In this document: piece after piece, positions 21,212 to 29,963 of the stretch | Numbering within the stretch: the first letter of the stretch is position 1 | Layout of the letters: every line of letters starts with the position of its first letter | Source: Phreatobacter sp. | GTDB lineage: Bacteria; Pseudomonadota; Alphaproteobacteria; Rhizobiales; Phreatobacteraceae | Length of the DNA stretch: 64,000 nucleotides | NCBI RefSeq assembly: GCF_027532945.1 | Contig: NZ_JAPZTZ010000017.1 | Location: 186,001 to 250,000 of the forward strand | Reading direction: 5' to 3' | Notes under the pieces: model-generated | Databases searched by the model: none | What the model saw: the letters and a program-made list of their open reading frames with translations, nothing else | Told to the model about the DNA's origin: nothing | Program-made: the position numbers and the translations under genes

Positions 21212-23542
21212 ATGGTGAGTCCGGCTCCCAGCGCTGAGACGACCGAGCGACGGATCGCCGCGGACGCCGTTGCGGCCGCCGATCTCGCCGGCCGCGTCCG
21301 CGCGGCGCAGATCCATGCCGTGACGCGGTTCGCGCCGCTCACCATGCTCGCCAATCTCATCAATGCCGGCGTGGTGCTCTGGGTCGTCGCCGGCGACGCC
21401 CATATCGGGCTGGTCGGCGGCTGGGCGATCGCGGTGCTGCTGATGGTGGCCGCGACCACGCTGGGCTGGCTGAGAACCAGAGGCCGGCAGCCCCGTTCCA
21501 CGGCGTCTCCCCGCGCCATCCGCAACGCGACGATCCATGCGGCGTTGCTGGCCATGCTTTGGGCGGCGGTACCGCTCCTGTGGTTCGCCGAGTTGCCCAT
21601 CGAGGACCAGCTGGTCATCGCCTGTCTGATGACCGGCATGATCTGCGCCGGTGGCTTCGCATTGTCGACCTTGGCGCCGGCTGCCCATGTCTATGTCGGC
21701 ATCCTCACCCTCGGATCGGTGCTCGGCCTTCTGCAGACCGACAACAGCTTCGTCGGGGCATTGGTGGCGCTGATCGTCGCCTATTCCATCATCGTCGTGC
21801 AGAGCGTGTCGGGTTATTCGCGGCTCTTTGCCGAGCGCTTCGTTGCCGAGGCGCGGCTGAAGGATCGCGGCGAGATCATCGAGCTCCTGCTCAACGACTT
21901 CGAGGAGAACGCCTCGGACTGGCTGTTCGAGACCGATCCGGACTTCGTCGTCACCAGCCATTCTCCGCGCTTTGCCACGGCTGCGGGCCTTGCGGGGCAG
22001 TCGCTCGTCGGCCGTCGGATCGCAGACCTGCTGGCGCCGGAGGGCCGCGAGGGGCTCGCCCGCCGCGTCGCCATCGCCGAGCCGTTCCGCGACATGGAAG
22101 TGCGGGTCGAGACGCCGAACGGCCCGCGCTGGTGGTCGCTCACGGCGAGGCCCGTCCTTGCCGAGGACGGCCCGCCTCGCGCCTGGCGTGGCGTCGGTTC
22201 CGACGTGTCGGAGCGGCGGCTTGCCGGCGACAAGGTCGCCTGGATGGCGCGGACCGATCTCCTCACCGGCCTGCCGAACCGCACCCATTTCCGCGACATC
22301 GCCGCCGCGAAGCTCGACCGGGCCCGCGGGGAGGGCAGCGGGTTCGCCATCGGCTTCCTCGACCTCGACCATTTCAAGAGCATCAACGACACGCTCGGCC
22401 ACCCCGTCGGGGACGCGCTGCTCACCGCCGTCTCCCACGACCTGTCGCAACTGGCCGGACCGGACGTGGTCTTCGGCCGCGTCGGCGGCGACGAGTTCGG
22501 CATGATCGTCACGCGCTTCGCCGACCGGCAGGCGGTCCTCGCGCTCGCCGATCAGGTCATCGACGCGGTCAGCCGGTCGCGCGCCATCGACGGGGCGCGG
22601 CTCACCGTCGGCACCAGCGTCGGACTGGCTTTCGGTGTCGCCGAGACGATCGACGACCTCATCCGCAACGCCGATCTGGCGCTCTACCGGGCCAAGGACC
22701 AGGGGCGCGGCAAGTCGGTGGTCTTCGACGATGCCATGCACAGCGAGGCCGAGGAGCGCCGCCGCCTGCAGGAGGACCTTCGCACCGCGCTCGCTGGCGA
22801 CGAATTGCGGCTCGTCTACCAGCCGATCGTCGATCTCGGGCACGGCGAGGTCGTCGCCTTCGAGGCGCTGATGCGCTGGCAGCATCCCGAGCGGGGCCTT
22901 CTGTCGCCAGGCCTGTTCATCCCGATCGCCGAGGAGAGCGGGCTCATCGACGCGATCGGCGGCTGGGCGCTGCGCCAGGCCTGCCGCGACGCCGCGACCT
23001 GGCCGCGCCATCTCGGCGTCGCGGTCAACCTGTCTCCGGCCCAGTTCGGACAGGCGGGTGTGCTCGCCCATGTGACCCGTGCCCTCGCCGAGAGCCACCT
23101 CGCCCCGAACCGGCTGGAGCTGGAGATCACCGAGGCCCTGTTCATGGCCCGGCACGGCAATAACGAGCGCTTCCTGAACGACCTTCACGCCCTCGGCGTA
23201 CGTCTTGCGCTCGATGATTTCGGCACCGGCTTCTCGGCGCTCGGCTATCTTACGCGCTTCCCCATCCAGAAGCTGAAGATCGACCAGTCCTTCGTCCGCG
23301 GCCGGTCGGATGACGACAGCCGCCACGCCGTGGTCGAGGCCATTGTCGGCATCGCCCACAGCCTTGGCCTGGTCACGACAGCCGAAGGGGTGGAGACGGC
23401 GGAAGACCTCACCTGGGTCACCGCGCTCGGCTGCACCCAGGGACAGGGCTATCATTTTGCCCAGCCGATGCCGGCCGCGGCGATCCCCGGCTTCCTGGCC
23501 CGTTTCGAGCCTGCCGCACCGGTCGCCAGCCCGGCCTTTTGA
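21212..23542 (+). CDS. Membrane-bound GGDEF-EAL protein (cyclic-di-GMP turnover) with PAS
   Basis: 776 residues. About five to six membrane helices (roughly residues 40-205) form an input domain, followed by a PAS-like region (about 225-335) and GGDEF (DLLTGLPNRTHF near 347; GGDEF at 425-429). The EAL domain has EAL at 551-553, plus ELEITE, DDFGTGFSAL and KIDQSFVRG. Both catalytic motifs look intact, so it could make or break cyclic-di-GMP. The usual RxxD inhibitory site before GGDEF is replaced by AGPD with altered spacing, so product inhibition is probably lost. GGAGG precedes the ATG. The gene stands alone. Confidence 0.92.
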   Translation: MVSPAPSAETTERRIAADAVAAADLAGRVRAAQIHAVTRFAPLTMLANLINAGVVLWVVAGDAHIGLVGGWAIAVLLMVAATTLGWLRTRGRQPRSTASPRAIRNATIHAALLAMLWAAVPLLWFAELPIEDQLVIACLMTGMICAGGFALSTLAPAAHVYVGILTLGSVLGLLQTDNSFVGALVALIVAYSIIVVQSVSGYSRLFAERFVAEARLKDRGEIIELLLNDFEENASDWLFETDPDFVVTSHSPRFATAAGLAGQSLVGRRIADLLAPEGREGLARRVAIAEPFRDMEVRVETPNGPRWWSLTARPVLAEDGPPRAWRGVGSDVSERRLAGDKVAWMARTDLLTGLPNRTHFRDIAAAKLDRARGEGSGFAIGFLDLDHFKSINDTLGHPVGDALLTAVSHDLSQLAGPDVVFGRVGGDEFGMIVTRFADRQAVLALADQVIDAVSRSRAIDGARLTVGTSVGLAFGVAETIDDLIRNADLALYRAKDQGRGKSVVFDDAMHSEAEERRRLQEDLRTALAGDELRLVYQPIVDLGHGEVVAFEALMRWQHPERGLLSPGLFIPIAEESGLIDAIGGWALRQACRDAATWPRHLGVAVNLSPAQFGQAGVLAHVTRALAESHLAPNRLELEITEALFMARHGNNERFLNDLHALGVRLALDDFGTGFSALGYLTRFPIQKLKIDQSFVRGRSDDDSRHAVVEAIVGIAHSLGLVTTAEGVETAEDLTWVTALGCTQGQGYHFAQPMPAAAIPGFLARFEPAAPVASPAF

Positions 23543-23634
23543 CAGCGCGCCCGACCATCGCCGTCCGTCCTTCGGCGCGTTGACCGGCACGGCTGAGCTC
23601 CCTATCGTGCATATACACGAAAGAGGAGCCCCCT

Positions 23635-24120
23635 ATGTCCCGTCGCTACGGCGTCGTTCCTGCGGCCGAGGCCACGAGCCAGGATGGCATCGACTTCCTG
23701 CGCGGCATGCTGGAGCAGCGCTATCCGGCCCCGCCCATCGCCGAGTCCATGGGGTTCATCCTGACGGAGGTCGAGCCGGGCCGTGCGGTCTTCGAGGGCA
23801 CGCCGCCCGCCGCCTTCTTCAATCCGCTCGGCACGATCCATGGCGGCTGGACCGCGACGATCCTCGATTCAGCGCTCGGCTGCTGCGTCCATTCCGTCAT
23901 CAAGAAGGGGCAGGGCTACACCACGGTGGAGATGAAGGTGAACTATGTCCGCGCGCTCATGCCGGATACCGGGCTGGTCCGCTGCGAAGGCAAGGTGGTC
24001 CATGCCGGCAGCCGCATCGCCACGTCCGAAGCACGGCTGGTGGATGGCAAGGGCCGTCTCATCGCCCACGCCACCGAGACTTGCATGATCTTCGAGGCGC
24101 GGGTGCCAGGGGCGTCCTGA
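23635..24120 (+). CDS. PaaI-type hotdog thioesterase
   Basis: 161-residue single hotdog domain. The central helix block FNPLGTIHGGWTATILDSAL holds the HGG motif typical of the PaaI/YbgC superfamily; the acidic residue Asp in ILDSA would be catalytic. It hydrolyses acyl-CoA thioesters, probably with broad substrate use. AGGAG lies 9 bp before the ATG. It is the only gene of its unit, and a palindromic intergenic repeat follows. Confidence 0.88.
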   Translation: MSRRYGVVPAAEATSQDGIDFLRGMLEQRYPAPPIAESMGFILTEVEPGRAVFEGTPPAAFFNPLGTIHGGWTATILDSALGCCVHSVIKKGQGYTTVEMKVNYVRALMPDTGLVRCEGKVVHAGSRIATSEARLVDGKGRLIAHATETCMIFEARVPGAS

Positions 24121-24145
24121 GGCGACAGGGCGGAAAATTACAGAA

Positions 24146-24297
24146 GCCCCACCCGCACCCTCCCCGCTGCGCGGGGAGGGGGACACGATGTCGTGCCTTT
24201 GCTGGTGAAGGCTGGGCCAGCCCCAACCATCTCCGAAGATGGCGCGACGTCGAAGTGCCCCTCTCCTCGCGACTGCGAGCGGGGGTGCGGGTGGGGC
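24146..24297. repeat. Palindromic intergenic element, 152 bp
   Basis: The ends are a 15-bp perfect inverted repeat (GCCCCACCCGCACCC at 24146-24160, its complement at 24283-24297). Three small hairpins lie inside: CTCCCCGC/GCGGGGAG, CCATC/GATGG and CTCGC/GCGAG. It separates two convergent genes. The layout resembles the small palindromic mobile repeats common between genes in Hyphomicrobiales, and it could act as a two-way terminator. It has no coding capacity. Confidence 0.75.
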
Positions 24298-24311
24298 CTG
24301 TCTCCGCAGGT

Positions 24312-25178
24312 TTACCGCCGCATGGCCATGAGGCAGGCGACGATGATCAGCGCCGCACCCGCCCAGGTCGTCCAGGCCGGGATCTCCGCGAAGACGAGGT
24401 AGCCGAGGCCGGCGCTCCAGACGAGGGCGGTGTATTCGAGCACGCCGAGCGGGCCGGCATTGGCGTGTTTGAAGGCCCAGGCCATGCAGAGATGGCCGGC
24501 GAGGCCAAAGGCGCCGATGCCGAGGAAGATCACCCAGGACCGCAGCTCCGGCGCCTCCCAGACGAGAAACGCGAAGGGGGCGATCATCAACAGCGGAAAG
24601 AGGTTCTGGAACAGGATGATGAGGCCAAACGGATCGGTCTGCGCCCGCTTGCGCAGCAGCACGAGGTTCGCCGCATAGGTCAGCGCGGATGCGACCGCCG
24701 CGGCAATGCCGAGCACCCGGACGAGGTCGAAATCGCCGCCGCCGACCTTGCCGGCAACGATCACCGCCATGCCGATGAAGCCGACGAGGATGGCAACAAG
24801 GACGGCGCGCTGGATCGCCTCCTTGAGGATCAGCGAGGCAAGGAGTGCCAGGAACAGCGGCGACAGGAAGGAGAGCGTGATTGCCTCGGCGAGCGGCAGC
24901 ACTGCCAGCGCATAGAAGAACAGGAAGGCGGTGATGGTGACGAGAACGCCGCGCAGCAGGTGGGCGCGCAGCATCGGCGCCGTCGGCGCCGAGGGCCGCG
25001 TCCACAGGAAGAAGGCGATCGCCCAGGGCATGCCGCAGGCGTAGCGCATCAGCACGATCTGCGCCGTGGGATGGGCGGTCGCGACGCCCTTGATCATGGC
25101 GTCCATGACCGAGAGCAGGAAGATGCCGAGCCCCGCCACGAGGAAGGGCGCGTAGCGATGCTGTGCGATGGCGGTCAT
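24312..25178 (-). CDS. EamA-family (DMT superfamily) membrane transporter
   Basis: 288 residues with ten predicted helices in two EamA repeats (about 10-140 and 150-285). Landmarks are LMRYACGMPWAIAFFLWTRP in the first repeat and YTALVWSAGLGYLVFAEIPAWTTWAGAALI in the second. Likely exports small metabolites or amino acids. The start at 25178 (MTAIAQHRYAPF) overlaps the stop of the upstream TauE-type gene by 4 bp (ATGA), so the two are co-translated. Substrate unknown. Confidence 0.9.
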   Translation of the reverse strand: MTAIAQHRYAPFLVAGLGIFLLSVMDAMIKGVATAHPTAQIVLMRYACGMPWAIAFFLWTRPSAPTAPMLRAHLLRGVLVTITAFLFFYALAVLPLAEAITLSFLSPLFLALLASLILKEAIQRAVLVAILVGFIGMAVIVAGKVGGGDFDLVRVLGIAAAVASALTYAANLVLLRKRAQTDPFGLIILFQNLFPLLMIAPFAFLVWEAPELRSWVIFLGIGAFGLAGHLCMAWAFKHANAGPLGVLEYTALVWSAGLGYLVFAEIPAWTTWAGAALIIVACLMAMRR

Positions 25179-25966
25179 GTCATCCAGAGGGCGCGAAGCG
25201 CGTCGACGAGGAGTTTCGTGCCGGCGAGCCCGACGAGGACGTAGCACAGGGTGAAGAGGCGCTCGCGCGGCAGCCGGTCGTGGAGCCAGCGGCCGATCAG
25301 CACGCCGAAGGGCACGATCGGTGCGAGGACCAGCGCCTTGACGAAGACGGTGGGCTCGTCGAGGCCGGAATAGACGTAGCCCGGCAGCTTCACGAGGTTG
25401 CCGATGGTGAAGATGATGACTGTGGTGGCGGCGAACTCGGTCTTGGTCAGGCCGCGCCGCAGGAGATAGAGCGCCATGGGCGGGCCGCCGGCATGGGCTA
25501 CATAGGTCGTGAAGCCGGCCCCCGCGCCGGCGAGGGCGGCAAAGCCCGGCATGACCGGGATAGCGGCTGGCGCGGCGCCGCGGCGGGCGAAGTGATGGAT
25601 GGTGAAGGCGAGGGTGATGAGCGCGATCACCAGCGCCACCCAGCGGCGGTCCACCCATTCGAAGGTGAGGAAGCCGAGGAACAGGCCGGCGAGGAAGCCC
25701 GGCATGATCCAGGTGAGGTCCGGCTTCGACCAGGCGGTGCGCGGGAAGGAGCCGAGCGCGAAGAAATCCATGAAGGCGACCAGCAGCGCCGTGACGATGG
25801 CCGCCTGGATCGGGTCCATGACCAGTGCCAGCAGCGGAATGCCGAGGATGGCCAGGCCGCCGCCGAAGGCGCCCTTGCCGAGCGCCATGAGGAAGGTCGC
25901 CACTGCGCCCACGGCGTAGAAGCTCCAGTCAGCGGGAAGGGCGGCGGTGAGGGATGCGAGGGTCAA
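25175..25966 (-). CDS. TauE/SafE (TSUP) family anion exporter
   Basis: 263-residue membrane protein of about eight helices in two halves. Each half has the family glycine/proline blocks: GKGAFGGGLAILGIPLLAL near residue 30 and GAGAGFTTYVAHAGGPPMALYLL near 145. Members move sulfite, sulfoacetate or similar anions outward. It is the first gene of a two-gene unit with an EamA transporter. Nothing nearby identifies the substrate. Confidence 0.9.
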   Translation of the reverse strand: MTLASLTAALPADWSFYAVGAVATFLMALGKGAFGGGLAILGIPLLALVMDPIQAAIVTALLVAFMDFFALGSFPRTAWSKPDLTWIMPGFLAGLFLGFLTFEWVDRRWVALVIALITLAFTIHHFARRGAAPAAIPVMPGFAALAGAGAGFTTYVAHAGGPPMALYLLRRGLTKTEFAATTVIIFTIGNLVKLPGYVYSGLDEPTVFVKALVLAPIVPFGVLIGRWLHDRLPRERLFTLCYVLVGLAGTKLLVDALRALWMT

Positions 25967-26040
25967 GGCTGTCGGCTCGGAGGGCGCGCCGGTCTAGCCC
26001 AGCCGCCGGCTGCCGCCTAGGGCTGTAGGGCAGTGCCCTC

Positions 26041-26121
26041 ACGCGAAAAAGGAGCCACCGCGGGGGACGCGACGGCTGGTCCCTACGCGAAAAAGGAGCC
26101 GCCGCGGGGGGCGCGACGGCT
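26041..26121 (-). repeat. Tandem duplicated terminator-like repeat
   Basis: Two 37-bp copies (26041-26077 and 26085-26121) with two mismatches, 44 bp apart. Each holds the A5 run that becomes a T-tract on the minus strand and a GC-rich arm. They lie just beyond the DUF1127 gene. Confidence 0.8.
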
Positions 26122-26123
26122 CC
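26090..26123 (-). terminator. Rho-independent terminator of the DUF1127 gene
   Basis: On the minus strand GGAGCCG...CGGCTCC encloses a second GC-rich pairing and is followed by TTTTTCG. The downstream copy of this repeat (26041-26077) keeps the T-tract but has a weaker stem. Confidence 0.75.
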
Positions 26124-26184
26124 AGGAGGTCCAGGGACGCGAGCGAGGGGACGGCGAGTCGCTGGACGGATGGGAAGGCGCGGC

Positions 26185-26523
26185 TCACATGCAGGGCACG
26201 GAGCGCGGCAGGGCGGCATCGACGTCCGGCACCAGCGATGGGCCGTTGAGATGCACAGCGCGGGCGAAGCGCCGCCGGCCCTCGCGCTCGGCGACCCGCG
26301 CCGCGAGCGCCGTCGTCGGATCACCGAAATAGCCGGTGGCCGAGACATCGCGCAGGTCCGAGCGCGTCAGGCCGAGATCGGACAGGGTGCGGTCATCCAT
26401 CTCGCAGAGCTCGGCATAGCCGCGGCGCGCCTCGTTCCGTGTGCGGAGCGACTTGGCCTGATTGCGCACGACGGCGACCACCGAGAGGACGGCGGAAGAA
26501 AGCGTGACAGCGAACATCGGCAT
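26185..26523 (-). CDS. DUF1127 domain protein
   Basis: 112 residues. A short hydrophobic N-terminus (MPMFAVTLSSAVLSVVAVV) precedes an arginine-rich DUF1127 motif (about residues 25-65: RNEARRGYAELCEMDDRTLSDLGLTRSDLRDV), which in other alphaproteobacteria binds RNA and affects phosphate metabolism or small-RNA turnover. The C-terminal half extends beyond the usual short family length. It has its own tandem terminators and is divergent from a LysR regulator. Confidence 0.82.
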   Translation of the reverse strand: MPMFAVTLSSAVLSVVAVVRNQAKSLRTRNEARRGYAELCEMDDRTLSDLGLTRSDLRDVSATGYFGDPTTALAARVAEREGRRRFARAVHLNGPSLVPDVDAALPRSVPCM

Positions 26524-26682
26524 GGGGGGTCTCTCCTACGGTTCGGACGCGGCACGCCTGTCCCTGCGCCTGCACCGGGTGGTGCAGGCGGCCGGGGATC
26601 TCACCCGGGCCGCGGGGTCATGTGCCGATGAAGGCAGAGTGTCACAGGGCGATTGATCATTGAAGCGAATGTTTTTAATGTG

Positions 26683-26707
26683 GGTCATCAGAATTGATGA
26701 TGTGACC
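26683..26707. promoter_or_regulatory. Candidate LysR operator between DUF1127 and lysR genes
   Basis: TCATCA-gaat-TGATGA (26685-26700) is a perfect inverted repeat, overlapped by an outer GGTCA (26683) / TGACC (26703) pair. It lies about 17 bp before the LysR start, where autorepressing LysR sites are usually found, and could also serve the divergent DUF1127 gene. Confidence 0.5.
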
Positions 26708-26724
26708 GTCCGAGGGGGAAACCG

Positions 26725-27606
26725 GTGGCCGTCCTGCTTGATATCGACCAGCTGCGCACATTCATGGCCATAGCCGACACGGGCAGCTTCACCCGCGCCG
26801 CCGACGTCGTCTTCAAGACGCAGTCCGCGGTCTCCATGCAGATGAAGCGGCTGGAGGAGCGCATCGGCAAGCCGCTGTTCGAGCGCGACGGCCGCGCCTC
26901 GCGACTCACCGAGGACGGCGAGCGGCTGCTCGACTATGCCCGCCGCATCGTGAAGCTGAACATGGAGGCGGTCTCCGCCTTTGCGACCGCCGAGCTGACG
27001 GGGCGCGTGCGGCTCGGCGTGCCGGACGACTATGCCGACCGCTATCTCCCCGAAATCCTCGCCCGCTTCTCACGCTCCAACCCGCGGGCGGAGGTGACGG
27101 TCATCTGCGAGCCCTCGTCGATGCTGGCCGAGCGTATCCAGTCAAACGAGCTCGACATCGCCATCATCACCCATACGCCGCAGAAGGGCCCAGCGCTGGT
27201 CTTCCGCCGCGAGCAGCTTTTGTGGGTCGGCTCGGCGCGCTCCCCGGTCCATTGCGACGATCCGGTGCCGCTCGCCGTCGGGCGGCCGACCTGCGACTGG
27301 CGCCGCGCCGCAACCGAGCGGCTTGAGGCGGCGGGCCGGGCCTATCGTATCCTTTATGCGAGCTGGAACGCGGCGGCCGTCGGCGCTGCGGTCATGGCGG
27401 GGCTCGCCGTGTCGGTTCTGCCGGAATCGGCGCTGCGGCCGGGGATGCGCGTGCTGCAGCCGACCGACGGCTTCCCGGCGCTGCCCTCGGTCAGCGTCGC
27501 GCTGCTGCGCAATCCGCACGAGATGTCGCAACTCGCCGAGGCGCTGGCCGATCACGTCGTGTCGAGCCTCGATAACCTGACGGAACACGCTCAGGCGGCG
27601 GAGTGA
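26725..27606 (+). CDS. LysR-family transcriptional regulator
   Basis: 293 residues. N-terminal winged helix-turn-helix (LDIDQLRTFMAIADTGSFTRAADVVFKTQSAVSMQMKRLEE, about 5-60), a linker helix and a periplasmic-binding-like effector domain (about 90-290, starting GRVRLGVPDDYADRYLPEIL). GTG start preceded by GAGGGGG. The effector pocket resembles the family that regulates small-molecule transport or lipid genes, but no ligand can be deduced. The neighbouring DUF1127 gene is a possible target through the shared intergenic palindrome. Confidence 0.9.
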   Translation: MAVLLDIDQLRTFMAIADTGSFTRAADVVFKTQSAVSMQMKRLEERIGKPLFERDGRASRLTEDGERLLDYARRIVKLNMEAVSAFATAELTGRVRLGVPDDYADRYLPEILARFSRSNPRAEVTVICEPSSMLAERIQSNELDIAIITHTPQKGPALVFRREQLLWVGSARSPVHCDDPVPLAVGRPTCDWRRAATERLEAAGRAYRILYASWNAAAVGAAVMAGLAVSVLPESALRPGMRVLQPTDGFPALPSVSVALLRNPHEMSQLAEALADHVVSSLDNLTEHAQAAE

Positions 27607-27672
27607 GGGCGCAGCGCGGCTTGGCGCGTCGCTGATGCCGGGCAACGGATTGGTCGTCGCCCCCACCCCGCC

Positions 27673-29043
27673 TCAATAAGCCGCGTCCTCGAAGACCCGG
27701 TCGATCTGGCCCTGCCAGGGGCCGAGATATTTCTCGATCAGCACCTCGGCGGCGGTGCGGCCCTCGTCGACGATGGCCTGGAGCGGCTCGAGATAGCGCG
27801 TCTCGTCGCAGCCGTTCATGTCGAGCCTGTCGCGGCGGCGCAGGCCCGTGCGGGCCAGCGTCAGCATCTGCCGGGCGAGCTCGTGCACGGTGATGCCGCG
27901 GATCTCCGCCTTGAAGCCGAGCTTCGGCACGTCGTCGCGCAGCTTCTGCCGCTCTTCGGCCGTCCAGTCCTTGACCAGGTCCCATGCGGCGTCGAGCACG
28001 CCGTCGTCATAGAGCAGGCCGACGAAGAGGGCGGGCAGCGCGACGATGCGCGACAGCGGGCCGGAATCGGCGCCGCGCATTTCGAGGTACCGCTTCAGCC
28101 GCACCTCCGGGAAGATCGTGCCGACATGGTTCACCCAGTCGGAGAGCACGGCGCGCTCGCCGGGCGCCGCGGCGTTCTTCCCCTCCAGCAGGTCGCGGAA
28201 GGAGGAGCCGGCGACGTCGACATAGGTCTCGCCGCGCTTGATGAAATACATCGGCACGTCGAGGGCGTAGTCGACATAGCGCTCGAAGCCCATGCCGTCC
28301 TCGAAGGCGAAGGGCAGCATGCCGGCGCGCTGGTTGTCGGTGTCCATCCACACCGCCGAGCGGAAGGAGAGGTAGCCGTTGAGCTTGCCCTCGGTGAAGG
28401 GCGAGTTGGCGAAGATGGCGGTGGCCACCGGCTGCCAGGCGAGCGACACCCTGAGCTTCTTGACCATGTCGGCTTCGGACGAGAAGTCGAGGTTCGCCTG
28501 CACCGTTGATGTCCGGTACATCATGTCGAGGCCGAGCGTGCCGACCTTCGGCATGTAGCGGGTCATGATCTGGTAGCGCGACTTCGGCATGACCGGCGTC
28601 TCGGCGCGCGACCATTTCGGGCTCATGCCGAGGCCGAGGAAGCCGATGCCGAGCGGCTCGCTGATCTCGCGCAGCTGGGCCAGGTGGGCGTGGGTCTCGG
28701 TGCAGGTCTGGTGGATCGTGTCGAGCGGCGCGCCCGAGAGCTCGAACTGGCCGCCCGGCTCCAGCGAGATGGCGCCGCCGCCGGTGACATCGGCGAGGCC
28801 GATGATCTTGCCGCCGTCCTCGATGGGCTCCCAGCCGAGAAGGCCTTCCATGCCCCTGAGCAGAGCCTCGATGCCACGCGGGCCCTCATAGGGCACGGGT
28901 GCGTGGGTGGCACGGTAGAAGCCGAACTTCTCGTGCTCGGTGCCGACGCGGAACCTCTCCTTCGGCTTCACGCCCTTCTCGATCCAGGCGACGAGTTCGT
29001 CGCGGGACTCGATGGGCGTCATGTCGACAGTATCGCGGGCCAT
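27673..29043 (-). CDS. gshA: Glutamate--cysteine ligase (plant/alphaproteobacterial type)
   Basis: 456-residue enzyme that makes gamma-glutamylcysteine, the first step of glutathione synthesis. The sequence follows the plant-proteobacterial class: RFRVGTEHEKFGFYR, ISLEPGGQFELSGAPL, GMSPKWSRAETPVMPKSRYQ and MMYRTSTVQANLDF. The start at 29043 (MARDTVDMTPIESRDELVAW) matches the family; an open frame extends upstream to 29190 but without family similarity. It stands alone on the minus strand. gshB is not in the window. Confidence 0.95.
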   Translation of the reverse strand: MARDTVDMTPIESRDELVAWIEKGVKPKERFRVGTEHEKFGFYRATHAPVPYEGPRGIEALLRGMEGLLGWEPIEDGGKIIGLADVTGGGAISLEPGGQFELSGAPLDTIHQTCTETHAHLAQLREISEPLGIGFLGLGMSPKWSRAETPVMPKSRYQIMTRYMPKVGTLGLDMMYRTSTVQANLDFSSEADMVKKLRVSLAWQPVATAIFANSPFTEGKLNGYLSFRSAVWMDTDNQRAGMLPFAFEDGMGFERYVDYALDVPMYFIKRGETYVDVAGSSFRDLLEGKNAAAPGERAVLSDWVNHVGTIFPEVRLKRYLEMRGADSGPLSRIVALPALFVGLLYDDGVLDAAWDLVKDWTAEERQKLRDDVPKLGFKAEIRGITVHELARQMLTLARTGLRRRDRLDMNGCDETRYLEPLQAIVDEGRTAAEVLIEKYLGPWQGQIDRVFEDAAY

Positions 29044-29306
29044 GCAGGGGTCCTGATGCGGATGCGAAGGCGGGGCGGGAGAAAAGCACGACGGCCCCCG
29101 CCTCGGATAGACCCGCACATAGCGATCCTCCTGCGGTTTCGGAAGACCAGCCGCCCTCCGGACGCCATGCTGCGGACACAATCCCGTCACCCCCGATGCG
29201 GCTTCACCCGCCAGGATGGGGGCGTTGCGTCGCTGCCCGGCACCGCCGGTTGCGGCGCCCGCCGTGATATCCTGACCGTCGATTCGTCCGCAGGAGCCTC
29301 GTCCCC

Positions 29307-29963
29307 ATGAATCCCGTTGTGGTGCGTTCCCCCCTGCCGCTCGCCGCCCTGATCCTCGCTTTCTGCCTTGGCGCCGCCGCTGCGCAGACGCAGCAGGTGA
29401 CGCCGGTCCAGCAGGCGCCCGACCGCGTGGCCCCGCCGCCGGTCGGCCCGACGCCGACCGACATCTCCGCCGAGACGCGCCGGGCGCAGGAGGCGGCCGC
29501 CGCCGGCCGCTCCGTGGAGGCCCTCGACGCGCTGGACGAGGCGGCCATCGCCGTCTCCGAGAAGATGCCGCTGACCATCCGTCGCGCCACCTTCGTCGCC
29601 GAGGAACCGCAGGGCTACGGCGTGTTCAACCCGCGCGATTCCACCAGCTTCGAGGCGAGCCAGCCGCTGCTCGTCTATGCCGAGCTGGCGGGCCAGGGCT
29701 GGCGCCGCTCGGGCGACATTTTCCGCACCGACATCGTGCTGGATTTCGAGCTGCGGCGGGCCGATGGCCAGTCGCTGGTGGCGCAGCAGGCCTTCAACAC
29801 CATCGCCACGGCGAGCCGGCGGCGGAACCGCGAGTTCTTTCTCTACGTGACCTATTCCTTCTCCGGCCTCGAGCCCGGCGACTATGTCGTGCGCACCACC
29901 GTGCGCGACCGCGTCGGCGCCAAGCAGACCGCCTTCGATCTCGCCTTCGCGGTTCGCCGGTGA
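29307..29963 (+). CDS. Secreted protein of unknown function
   Basis: 218 residues with a signal peptide (hydrophobic core residues 10-25, cleavage near AAAAQ). A proline/glutamine-rich linker (about 27-55) and a short alpha-helical stretch (ETRRAQEAAAAGRSVEAL) lead to a beta-rich C-terminal domain of about 130 residues (FVAEEPQGYGVFNPRDS to the end). I recognise no family. Its stop overlaps the start of the next gene by 4 bp, and both proteins are exported, so they may act together in the periplasm. Confidence 0.75.
   Translation: MNPVVVRSPLPLAALILAFCLGAAAAQTQQVTPVQQAPDRVAPPPVGPTPTDISAETRRAQEAAAAGRSVEALDALDEAAIAVSEKMPLTIRRATFVAEEPQGYGVFNPRDSTSFEASQPLLVYAELAGQGWRRSGDIFRTDIVLDFELRRADGQSLVAQQAFNTIATASRRRNREFFLYVTYSFSGLEPGDYVVRTTVRDRVGAKQTAFDLAFAVRR

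Noticed and set aside
29043..29190. N-terminal extension of the glutamate-cysteine ligase frame
   Set aside because: The 49 extra residues lack similarity to the family, and the ATG at 29043 gives the expected N-terminus.
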